From positions 280,991 through 344,990 of the forward strand of contig CAWBVZ010000011.1 of the NCBI GenBank assembly GCA_963792385.1: a DNA stretch of 64,000 bases. Direction: 5' to 3'. Made by a program: the position numbers and the translations under genes. Below are positions 24,978 to 34,191 of this stretch, one piece after another. The notes below the pieces were generated by a model. It was given only the letters and a program-made list of their open reading frames with translations. It searched no databases and was not told the origin of the DNA. This DNA comes from DASSUW01 sp963792385 (GTDB lineage: Bacteria > Actinomycetota > Thermoleophilia > Solirubrobacterales > Solirubrobacteraceae). Numbering within the stretch: position 1 is the first letter of the stretch; every line of letters starts with the position of its first letter.

Positions 24978-25990
24978 CCCGCCTCAGCGTGCTCGACCAG
25001 TCGCCGGTGCCGGAGGGCTCGACCGGGCCGGAGGCGCTGCGCAACACGCTCGACCTCGCGCGGCTCGCGGACGACCTCGGCTACGAGCGCTACTGGCTGG
25101 CCGAGCACCACGGCTTGTCGCTTGCCGGCCCGAGCCCGGAGGTGCTGATCGGCCCGGTGGCGGCCGCGACGGAGCGGATCCGCGTCGGGAGCGGCGGCGT
25201 GATGCTGCCGCACTACTCGCCGTACAAGGTCGCCGAGAACTTCAGCCTGCTCGCGGGCCTGTACCCGGGCAGGATCGACCTCGGGATCGGCCGCGCGTCG
25301 GGCACCGACCCGATGACGACGTTCGCGCTCCAGCGCGACCGGCGCGATGCCTCGCCCGACGACTTCCCGAGCCAGCTCGCCGAGCTGCTCGCGCACTACG
25401 ACCACACCTTCCCGGCCGACCATCCGTTCGCGCGGCTGGGTCACTCGCTGCCGGGTGGGGAGGAGCGGCCGGAGATCTGGCTGCTCGGCTCGTCGGCGCA
25501 GAGCGCGGTGTGGGCGGCGCAGCTCGACCTGCCGTACGCGTTCGCCGACTTCATCAACCCGAAGGGCGCCGAGATCGCCACCTCCTACCGGGAGCAGGCC
25601 GCGAACCCGCGCAGCGCGGTCGCCGTGTGGGCGATCTGCGCCGACACGGACGAGGAGGCGGACCGGCTCGCATCGTCGATCGCGATGTCGATGGCGATGC
25701 TGCGCCAGGGGCGCCCGATCCCGGTGCCGCCGCCGGACAAGGCCCTGCGGTTCCTCGCGGCCAACGGCAACCCGGCGAGCGGCCGCCGCCGGATCGTCGG
25801 CAACCCGGACACCGTGCGCGCCGGGATCGAGGAGGTCGCCGCGGCCTACGGTGCCGACGAGGTCATCGTCGTCACGATCACGCACGACCACGACGCCCGC
25901 CGCCGGTCCTACGAGCTGATCGCCGAGGCGTTCGGGCTGCCGGATGCCAACGGTCTGGACAATCGGCTACGAACGCCTGCTGCCGGCTGA
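24974..25990 (+). CDS. LLM-class flavin-dependent oxidoreductase (luciferase-like monooxygenase)
   Basis: A 338-residue TIM-barrel flavoenzyme with LSVLDQSPVPEGSTGPEALR, RYWLAEHHGLSLAGPSPEVLIG (read in pieces), SGGVMLPHYSPYKVAENFSLL and RIDLGIGRASGTDP. These are signatures of the bacterial luciferase-family group of class I alkanal monooxygenase-like proteins. It would use reduced FMN or F420; which one cannot be told here. It is coupled to the FrnE gene upstream, and its last 47 bases overlap the DUF488 gene. Confidence 0.9.
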   Translation: MTRLSVLDQSPVPEGSTGPEALRNTLDLARLADDLGYERYWLAEHHGLSLAGPSPEVLIGPVAAATERIRVGSGGVMLPHYSPYKVAENFSLLAGLYPGRIDLGIGRASGTDPMTTFALQRDRRDASPDDFPSQLAELLAHYDHTFPADHPFARLGHSLPGGEERPEIWLLGSSAQSAVWAAQLDLPYAFADFINPKGAEIATSYREQAANPRSAVAVWAICADTDEEADRLASSIAMSMAMLRQGRPIPVPPPDKALRFLAANGNPASGRRRIVGNPDTVRAGIEEVAAAYGADEVIVVTITHDHDARRRSYELIAEAFGLPDANGLDNRLRTPAAG

Positions 25991-26381
25991 GCTCGTCGCC
26001 GAGCTCGAGGCGGCCGGCGTGCAGCGGCTGATCGACGTGCGGTTCCGGCCGCAGTCGCGTCGTCCCGGGATGTCGAAGACGCGCCTCGGCGAGCTGCTCG
26101 CCGACCACCGGATCACCTACGAGCACCGCAAGGCGCTCGGCACGCCCTCCGACTTGCGCTGGCTCTACAAGCACAACCGCGTCGCCGAAGCGGCGCCCGC
26201 CTTCCGCGACCACGTCGAGCGCACTGCCGCGCACGAGCTGGACGCGCTGGCGCGGGAGCTGCGCCACGCGCCGCGGACGGCGCTGATGTGCCTCGAGGCC
26301 GACCCCTCCGTGTGCCACCGTCGGATGCTGACCGAGGCGTTGCGGGCGCGTGTACCCGGGCTCACGGTGATCGACCTCTAG
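25944..26381 (+). CDS. DUF488 family protein
   Basis: A 145-residue protein with the family pattern TIGYERLLPAELVAEL near the start, LIDVRFRPQSRRPGMSK, and the C-terminal CLEADPSVCHRRML cysteine-histidine motif. The function of the family is not established. ATG 25944 gives a 47-base overlap with the luciferase-like gene. GTG 25953 is possible but would clip the conserved start. Element C follows 16 bases after the stop. Confidence 0.82.
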   Translation: MPTVWTIGYERLLPAELVAELEAAGVQRLIDVRFRPQSRRPGMSKTRLGELLADHRITYEHRKALGTPSDLRWLYKHNRVAEAAPAFRDHVERTAAHELDALARELRHAPRTALMCLEADPSVCHRRMLTEALRARVPGLTVIDL

Positions 26382-26397
26382 GTGGAGGTGCTGCCAG

Positions 26398-26612
26398 CGA
26401 ACGTCAACTGCGGCATTAAAGGGAGCGGGATCGGCCGCGGCGCGTGCCTTTGGCGGGGGTGTGGCGAGTTGGGGGTAACTATTGCCCCCAAGTGGCCACA
26501 CCCCGCCGTGGCGCGCGATTTTCGAGGGGTGTGGCGAGTTGATGCCGCATAGCGAGCTCAAGTGGCCACACCCCCGCCGAACCCTCTCCGTTAATGCCGC
26601 AGTTGACGTTCG
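26398..26612. mobile_element. MITE/REP-like composite palindromic element C
   Basis: A perfect 22-bp terminal inverted repeat (26398-26419 and 26591-26612) begins CGAACGTCAACTGCG. It encloses two tandem hairpins at 26456-26504 and 26526-26575. Each hairpin opens GGGGTGTGGCGAGTTG and closes CAAGTGGCCACACCCC, pairing over 16 bases with two mismatches. No coding sequence is present. The element sits between the convergent DUF488 and VOC genes. The outer arms match elements A, B and D. Mobility is inferred; no target-site duplication is obvious. Confidence 0.7.
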
Positions 26613-26640
26613 CCGGCGCTGCCGGCAACGCCCGCGCGCC

Positions 26641-27264
26641 CTACCGCACGACGAGGTCGCCCACGCCGACGGCGAGCACCGCCGGCCCTCCGGCGAGCAC
26701 GTGCACCGGCAGGTCGGCTGGGCCGCCGCCGAGCCACTCCTCGAGCCGATCGCGCTCGCCGGCGACCTCGATCCACGTGATGTCGTTCGGCGCGTCGCTC
26801 GGCTCGCGCTCGATGAAGAACGGCAGGAACGGCTCCTCGAGCGCCTCGATCAGGCCGGTCAGGTAGCCGGTCTGCCCGCCGCGCGAGACGTCGATCAAGT
26901 CCGTGCCGTTCCGCTCTGCCACGGCCGCCACGTCCGGGACCGCGACGGCCCAGCCGATCAGCCCGTCGCCGGCCTCGATCCGGGCGGCGACGATCTGACC
27001 GATCGGCGACGCGCCGGCTTCGTCCGGATCGGCGATCGCGAGCACCTCGAGAAAGCCGCCACCCAGCGGCACGATCCGGTTGTGGGTCCCGACGCCGTCG
27101 TGCCGGCCGCCGGCGACGGAGTCGAGCCCGTGCTCGGCCTTCAGTCGCGTGCACGCCCTGTCCAGGTCGGCCGTCGCGTAGATCACATGGTCGATGCGGA
27201 TGCCCAGGACTTTACGGCTCTGGTGGATAGCATCGAAGCCGTGGCAGGCGCCGACGTCGAGCAT
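26641..27264 (-). CDS. VOC/glyoxalase_3-like protein
   Basis: About 207 residues. A glyoxalase-like fold begins at IRIDHVIYATADLDRACTRL, with GTHNRIVPLGGGFLEVLAI and a second half containing DITWIEVAGERDRLEEWLGG. The start is uncertain. ATG 27264 is the only standard codon giving a complete domain, yet it overlaps the 5' end of the divergent exporter. CTG 27207 directly before the domain is the alternative. Function beyond the fold is unknown. Confidence 0.7.
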   Translation of the reverse strand: MLDVGACHGFDAIHQSRKVLGIRIDHVIYATADLDRACTRLKAEHGLDSVAGGRHDGVGTHNRIVPLGGGFLEVLAIADPDEAGASPIGQIVAARIEAGDGLIGWAVAVPDVAAVAERNGTDLIDVSRGGQTGYLTGLIEALEEPFLPFFIEREPSDAPNDITWIEVAGERDRLEEWLGGGPADLPVHVLAGGPAVLAVGVGDLVVR

Positions 27265-28683
27265 CGTCGTCACTACAACGTGACGCTCTCGCTGCTGGTG
27301 GTCGCGGGCATCTCGTTCGCAATCATGCAGACGCTCGTCGTGCCGGCGCTGCCGTTCTTCCAGCGCGAGTTCGACACCTCGGCGAGCTGGGTCACGTGGA
27401 TCGCGACCGGCTTCCTGCTCAGCTCGTCGGTGCTGACGCCGATCCTCGGCAAGCTCGGCGATGCGCATGGCAAGAAGAAGATGCTCGTGATCTCGCTCGC
27501 CATCTTCGGGCTTGCGTCGCTCGCCGCGGCGGCCGCCTGGAGCCTCGCCTCGCTCGTGTTCTTCCGCGTCCTGCAGGGCGCCGGCGCGGCGGTCTTCCCG
27601 CTGTCGTTCGGGATCATCCGCGACGAGTTCCCGCCCGAGAAGGTCGGCTTCGGGATCGGCACCGTGAGCTCGGTGTTCGGCGCCGGCGGCGGCATCGGGC
27701 TGGTGATGAGCGGGGTGATCATCGAGCACCTCAGCTGGCAGTGGCTGTTCCTGATCGGGGCGATTCCCGTGCTCGGCGCGACGGTGCTGCTCGCCCTGTT
27801 CGTGCCCGAGTCGCCGATCAAGACCCCGGCCAAGCCGGACTACCTCGGCGGCGCCGCGCTGTCGTTTGCGCTCGGGACGCTGCTGGTTGCGATCAGCGAG
27901 GGAAGCAACTGGGGGTGGACGTCGCTCGGCGTGCTCGGGCTCCTGGCGTCGTCGGCCGTGCTGTTCACGGTGTGGGTGGTGATCGAGAAGCGCGTGCCCG
28001 AGCCGCTCGTCGATCTCGCCACGTTCGCGCGGCGCGAGATGGCGGCGACCAACGTCACGACGCTCGTGATGGGGTTCTCGATGTTCTCCACGTTCATCCT
28101 GCTGCCGAACTTCGTGCAGGTCCCGCTCGGCCTGCCGGGGGACATCGCGGACCAGCTCGACTACGGGTTCGGTGCCACGCCCGTCGAGGTCGGCCTGTTC
28201 TTCATCCCCTCCTCGGTGGCGATGATCTTCGCCGGGCCGCTGGCCGGCTCGCTCGGCCAGCGCGTCGGGAGCGTCATCCCGCTGCGCGTCGGCGTCGGCT
28301 TCCTCGTGCTGTCGCTGGTGCTGCTGGCGACGGTCCACGACGAGCCGTGGACGATCTACGCCTGGATGGTCTTCATGGGCATCGGCCTCGCGTTCTGCTT
28401 CGCCTCGCTCGGCACGCTGGTGATCCAGTACTCGCGACCGGAGGAGACCGGCGTGGCGAGCGGCATGAACACGATCATGCGCACGATCGGCGCCGCACTC
28501 GGCTCGCAGGTCGCGGCCGCGATCATCTCGGCACACACGCTCCCCGGCACCGAGATCGCGACGGAGAGCGGCTTCACCACGGCCTTCGCCGTCAGCGCGG
28601 TCGGCGCGCTCGTCGCGCTCCTGCCGACGTTCCTGCTCACCAGTCGTCCCCGTGTCAGACAACCCATCGTTGAGGTCGCATGA
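27223..28683 (+). CDS. MFS transporter, DHA2-like
   Basis: About 486 residues with 12-14 hydrophobic helices. It begins at VTLSLLVVAGISFAIMQTL and contains the motif A equivalent GKLGDAHGKKKM and GAGGGIGLVMSGVI in helix 5. This is the arrangement of drug/proton antiporters. GTG 27223 was chosen; GTG 27241 and GTG 27280 are in-frame alternatives that would reduce the overlap with the divergent VOC gene. The stop overlaps the aldo/keto reductase ATG (ATGA). Confidence 0.82.
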   Translation: MDSIEAVAGADVEHRRHYNVTLSLLVVAGISFAIMQTLVVPALPFFQREFDTSASWVTWIATGFLLSSSVLTPILGKLGDAHGKKKMLVISLAIFGLASLAAAAAWSLASLVFFRVLQGAGAAVFPLSFGIIRDEFPPEKVGFGIGTVSSVFGAGGGIGLVMSGVIIEHLSWQWLFLIGAIPVLGATVLLALFVPESPIKTPAKPDYLGGAALSFALGTLLVAISEGSNWGWTSLGVLGLLASSAVLFTVWVVIEKRVPEPLVDLATFARREMAATNVTTLVMGFSMFSTFILLPNFVQVPLGLPGDIADQLDYGFGATPVEVGLFFIPSSVAMIFAGPLAGSLGQRVGSVIPLRVGVGFLVLSLVLLATVHDEPWTIYAWMVFMGIGLAFCFASLGTLVIQYSRPEETGVASGMNTIMRTIGAALGSQVAAAIISAHTLPGTEIATESGFTTAFAVSAVGALVALLPTFLLTSRPRVRQPIVEVA

Positions 28684-29705
28684 ACCACCGAAACCTAGGT
28701 CGCACCGGCATGCAGGTCACCCCGCTCTGTCTCGGGGCGATGATGTTCGGCGAGTGGGGCAACCCGGACCACGACGAGTCGATCCGGATCATCCACCGCG
28801 CGCTCGACGCCGGGATCAACTTCATCGACACCGCCGACGTGTACTCGCGCGGCGAGTCGGAGGAGATCGTCGGCAAGGCACTCGCGGGCGGCCGGCGCGA
28901 CAACGTCGTCCTCGCCACCAAGGTGCACGGAACGATGGGCGACGACCCGAACCAGTACGGCAACTCGCGCCGCTGGATCACGCGCGCGGTCGAGGACAGC
29001 CTGCGCCGGCTCGGCACCGACTGGATCGACCTCTACCAGATCCACCGCCCCGAGCCGGACACCGACATCGACGAGACGCTCGGCGCGCTCAGCGACCTCG
29101 TGCGCGCCGGCAAGGTCCGCGCGATCGGCAGCTCGACGTTCCCGGCCGGCCGCGATCGTCGAGGCGCAGTGGGTGGCCGAGCGGCGCACGCGCGAGCGGT
29201 TCATGTGCGAGCAGCCGCCGTACTCGCTGCTCGTGCGCGGTATCGAGGCGGACGTGCTGCCGGCTGTGCCGGCGACTACGGCATGGGCGTGATCTCGTGG
29301 AGCCCGCTGGCCGGCGGCTGGCTGTCCGGCCGCTGGCGCAAGGGCCAGGAGACGCCGACGAGCTCGCGGGCGGACCGGCTGCCGCACCGCTTCGACCTCT
29401 CGCTCCCCGGCAACCAGCGCAAGCTCGAGGCCGTCGAGCAGCTCGCCCTGCTCGCCGAGGAGGCGGGCATGACGCTGATCGAGATGGCGCTTGCGTTCGT
29501 CATCAACCACCCGGCCGTGACGTCGGCGATCATCGGCCCGCGCACGATGGAGCAGCTCGAGTCCCAGCTCCCGGCCGCCGACGTGCAGCTGAGCGACGAG
29601 CTGCTCGACCGGATCGACGAGATCGTCGCCCCGGGCACGAACCTCAACCCGGCGGACGCCGGCTGGCAGAACCCGGCGCTCGCCCCGGCGGCGCGGCGGC
29701 GGTAG
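28680..29705 (+). CDS. aldo/keto reductase, middle part scrambled by three 1-base insertions
   Basis: An NADPH-dependent oxidoreductase with the family's Asp-Tyr-Lys-His set visible in FIDTADVYSRGESEEIVGKA, VLATKVHG and LYQIHRPEPDTD, and the C-terminal cofactor region AFVINHPAVTSAIIGPRTMEQ. Between about 29147 and 29271 the reading is wrong. Removing one G near 29148, one C near 29264 and one G near 29271 restores AAIVEAQWVAERRTRERF and LPVCRDYGMG. The three insertions sum to one codon, so both ends are in frame. The gene was probably intact in the organism. Confidence 0.82.
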   Translation: MNHRNLGRTGMQVTPLCLGAMMFGEWGNPDHDESIRIIHRALDAGINFIDTADVYSRGESEEIVGKALAGGRRDNVVLATKVHGTMGDDPNQYGNSRRWITRAVEDSLRRLGTDWIDLYQIHRPEPDTDIDETLGALSDLVRAGKVRAIGSSTFPAGRDRRGAVGGRAAHARAVHVRAAAVLAARARYRGGRAAGCAGDYGMGVISWSPLAGGWLSGRWRKGQETPTSSRADRLPHRFDLSLPGNQRKLEAVEQLALLAEEAGMTLIEMALAFVINHPAVTSAIIGPRTMEQLESQLPAADVQLSDELLDRIDEIVAPGTNLNPADAGWQNPALAPAARRR

Positions 29706-30158
29706 TGCCGAAGCGCAGCGCCGGCATCCTGCTCCATCGCGTCCGCGACGGCGAGCGCGAGGTGCTGCTCGTGCACCCCGGCGGGCCGTTCTGGGCGAAG
29801 CGCGACGACGGCGCGTGGTCGATCCCGAAGGGCGAGTACGACGACGGGCGAGGACCCGCGCGCGTGCGCGCTGCGCGAGTTCGAGGAGGAGCTCGGCACG
29901 CCGCTGCCGTCCGGCACCGAGCTGGCCGAGCTCGGCACCGTCAAGCAGTCGGCCGGCAAGGTGATCACCGCCTTCGGCGCCGCCGGCGACCTCGACGCCG
30001 ATGCCATCCGCAGCAACACGTTCACGGTCGAGTGGCCGCCGCGATCGGGTCAGACACAGGAGTTCCCGGAGGTCGACCGAGCCGGCTGGTTCGGGATCGA
30101 GCAGGCGCGGGCGAAGCTCAACCCCGCGCAGGTCGAGCTGCTCGACCGCATGGAATAG
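29705..30158 (+). CDS. NUDIX hydrolase (frame broken once near 29848)
   Basis: The GTG start shares a base with the aldo/keto reductase stop. The N-terminal part reads SAGILLHRVRDGEREVLLVHPGGPFW, then WSIPKGEYDDG. One extra base near 29846-29850 breaks the frame. Beyond it ALREFEEELGTPLPSG completes the NUDIX box (G...E..REFEEELG), followed by FTVEWPP and the end at TAG 30156-30158. The corrected length is about 150 residues. It resembles the small NUDIX proteins with a PGG-FW motif; the nucleotide substrate is unknown. Confidence 0.8.
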
Positions 30159-30197
30159 GGAGTCCGCCGAGGTACGGCCTTCCCTACCTGCAGACGC

Positions 30198-30229
30198 CGG
30201 GCAGCCGTCCGGATCTGACCGGCTGCCCG
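30198..30229. terminator. hairpin downstream of the NUDIX gene
   Basis: CGGGCAGCCG at 30198-30207 pairs perfectly with CGGCTGCCCG at 30220-30229 around a 12-base loop. It lies 40 bases after the NUDIX stop. No T-tract follows, so factor-independent termination is possible but not certain. Confidence 0.45.
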
Positions 30230-30276
30230 CCTGTGCCGCCGGACCCGGTCATGGGACATTGACGTTCCTCCCCGGA

Positions 30277-30332
30277 CCCCCTCTCTCCTCCTCCCTACTC
30301 CTCCTCCCTACTCCCCCTCCCCCCTCCCTCTC
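30277..30332 (+). repeat. 56-base polypyrimidine tract with 13-bp tandem repeat
   Basis: 54 of the 56 bases are C or T; the only exceptions are two As at 30297 and 30310. The unit TCCTCCTCCCTAC occurs twice in tandem. The tract runs right up to the ATG of the next small gene, which therefore has no purine-rich ribosome-binding site. Confidence 0.7.
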
Positions 30333-30593
30333 ATGACCGACATCCTCCGTGAACTCGACCACCGCACGAACGATCGCATCGACGTGTGGCTGCTCTGGCG
30401 CGAGCACGACAACCAGGTGCTCGTGTCCGTCGCCGACGAGAAGACCGGCGATCAGTTCACGATCGAGGTCCGCGACGGCGAGCGCCCGCTCGACGTCTTC
30501 AACCACCCGTACGCGTACGCCGCCTGGCACGGCGTCGAGATCAGCGCCGAGCCCCAGCGCCGACTCGCCGTGCGCGGCGGCGTGATCAGCTAA
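30333..30593 (+). CDS. hypothetical 86-residue protein
   Basis: A short acidic/aromatic protein with TDILRELDHRTNDRIDVWLL, DNQVLVSVADEKTGDQFTI and FNHPYAYAAWHGVEIS. Codon use looks coding, with GC-rich third positions. I do not recognise a family. The ATG directly follows a polypyrimidine tract with no Shine-Dalgarno sequence, so translation may be leaderless or start elsewhere. It is convergent with the hybrid kinase gene. Confidence 0.55.
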   Translation: MTDILRELDHRTNDRIDVWLLWREHDNQVLVSVADEKTGDQFTIEVRDGERPLDVFNHPYAYAAWHGVEISAEPQRRLAVRGGVIS

Positions 30594-30599
30594 CGCGCG

Positions 30600-32629
30600 C
30601 TAGGCGTCGAGCACTTCGCGGACCTTTCGCGCGAGCGAGCGGTCCGTGAACGGCTTTTCGATGAACGCCGCGTTCGGGCTGATCTCGCCGTGGCGGTACA
30701 CCGCCTCGTCGGAGTAGCCCGACATGAACAGGATGCGCATGGCCGGCGAGATCGCGGACAGGCGCTCCGCCAGCACGCGGCCGTTGACGCCGGGCATGAT
30801 CACGTCGGTCAGCAGCAGATCGACCCCGGCGCGCCGCTCCGCGCACAGCTGCATCGCCTCCTCGCGCGCCGGCGGCGGTGAGCACCGCGTAGCCCTTTGA
30901 CTCGAGCATCAGCCGCACGAGGTCGCGCACGCGCGCGTCGTCCTCGACGATCATGATCGTCTCGGTCCCGCGCTCGGCCGCGCCCTCAGGCCCACCGGCG
31001 GCGGCTTGGTCGGGGTCGGGAACGGCCAGCCGGCAGGTAGATCTTGAACGTGGTCCCGCGGCCTTCCTCGCTGTACACGTAGATGCTGCCGCCGCTCTGC
31101 TTGACCACGCCGAACACGGTCGCGAGCCCGAGGCCCGGTGCCGGCGCCCGGGTCCTTGGTCGTGAAGAACGGCTCGAACAGGTGGCGCTGCACGTCCTCG
31201 CTCATGCCGACGCCGGTGTCGGTGACGGCGAGCAGCACGTTCGCGCCCGCGGCGCCCTCGCCGCGCGAGGTCGTGTAGTCCTCGTCGAGGTTGACGTCGG
31301 AGGTCTCGATCGTGAGCTGTCCGCCGTGCGGCATCGCGTCGCGCGCGTTGGCCGCGAGATTGAGGATCACGCGCTCGATCTGGGCGCGGTCCGCCTCGAC
31401 CGGGGCGAGGCCGGGCGCCAGTCGCACGCTGACCCTGACGTCGTCGCCGATGATCCGGCGCACCATCGGCTCCATGCCGCCGACGATCTCGTTCAGGTCG
31501 AGCACGCGCGGGTGCAGCACCTGGCGGCGGCTGAACGCGAGCAGCTGGCGGGTGAGCGCCGACGCCTGCTCGGCCGCGTGCGCGATCTCGCCGATCTGGT
31601 CGCGCCCCTGCACGTCGGGGCGCGCCAGCAGGATCTCGGCGTAGCCGGAGATCACCGTCAGCAGGTTGTTGAAGTCGTGCGCGACGCCGCCCGCCAGGCG
31701 GCCGATCGCCTCCATCTTCTCCGCCGACGCGAGGCGCTCCTCGAGCCGGCGCCGCTCGGTCACGTCGTGGGCGAGCACGAGCGCCGCCTGACGACCCTCG
31801 AACACCACCTTGCCGGCCGTGATCTCGACGTCGATCAGCGAGCCGTCCTTCAGGCGGTGGCGCCACATACCGGGCACCGGCGAGCCCGGGCCGCCGCGGT
31901 CGCTCCATGTCCGCGAGCATCACGTCGACGTCCTCCCGCGGCCGGATGTCCGTGATCGTCATGGAGAGGAACTCGCTGCTCGTGTAGCCGTAGTGGCGGA
32001 CCGCGGCCTGGTTGACCGCGAGGAACCCCAGCGTCTCGGCGTCGTAGACCCACATCGGCAGCGGGTTCGCCTCGAACAGGAGCCGGTAGCGCTCCTCGGA
32101 GCGTTCGAGCGAGCGCACGAGCCGGCCGGTCTCGATCGCCCCCGCCGCGCGGCGCGCGAGCTCGGCGGCGAGGTCGACGTCGGCCTCGTCGAATGCGCGG
32201 TGGGTGGCGATCAGCGTGATCGCGCCCCACGGCCGGTCGCGCGCCATCAGCGGCACGCACAGGTACGACGTCGGCGCCATCTCGCGCAGCACGCGCAGGC
32301 GCACGATGTCGTCGCCGGCGGCGCCGACGACGAACTCCTCGGTGACGTGCCGCACCAGCTCCGGCTCGCCCGTGCGCATCACGACCGCGGCGCCGTGCGG
32401 GCCGTCGTGCCGGAGCGGCGGCCCGTCGTGCGGGGCCGTCGCGACGCGCTGCCACCGAGCCGTCCTCGCGCAGAACGTCGATCGCGCACCACTGGGCGAA
32501 GCCGGTCACGAGCATGCTCGCCAGCCGCTTGAGCGTGTGCTCGCCCGCGCCCGGACTCGACAGCAGCTCGCCCGCGCGCGCGAGGAGCGTGAGTCGATTC
32601 CCGCCTGCTTGATCGGAGGTCACCGCCAC
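30600..32629 (-). CDS. hybrid sensor histidine kinase: GAF-PAS-PAS-HisKA-HATPase-receiver (frame broken at about five sites)
   Basis: Reading through about five extra bases (near 32452, 31905, 31135, 31028, 30870) gives one long protein. A GAF domain is followed by a PAS with YRLLFEANPLPMWVYDAETL and a second PAS-like part (RHRLKDGSLIDVEITAG). HisKA shows GGVAHDFNNLLTVISGYAE and HATPase shows NLAANARDAMPHGG and DTGVGM. A C-terminal receiver shows IMIVEDDARVRDLV, TDVIMPGVNG and EKPF. GTG 32629 is the probable start. Soluble hybrid kinases of this build are common in soil bacteria. No partner is adjacent. Confidence 0.8.
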
Positions 32630-32696
32630 GTTTGACCTGAATTGAGCGTACACCGGGTGGCGCGCCGGCGCGCCGGTTACAGGTACGGTGCCAGTG

Positions 32697-34073
<1,377 letters not shown>

Positions 34074-34101
34074 AGCGTGGAGGTCCCTCCACGCCGGGCG
34101 C

Positions 34102-34130
34102 TTGACCGCGCGCCCGGCCGCGACTATGAA
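34102..34130 (+). promoter_or_regulatory. sigma-A-type promoter upstream of the M14 carboxypeptidase
   Basis: TTGACC (34102-34107) and TATGAA (34125-34130) are separated by exactly 17 bases. They lie 62 bases before the ATG of the carboxypeptidase gene, whose GAGGGG ribosome-binding site sits about 8 bases upstream of that ATG. It is one of the clearest consensus promoters in this GC-rich window. Confidence 0.6.
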
Positions 34131-34191
34131 TGGACCGGGGTCTTGAGGGTTGGGCGGAAGAGCCCCGCCACAACGGATGAGGGGATGTTCC

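Noticed and set aside
30257..30266. Possible fifth copy of the palindromic element arm (ATTGACGTTC)
   Set aside because: Only nine bases match and no partner arm is present; chance is likely.
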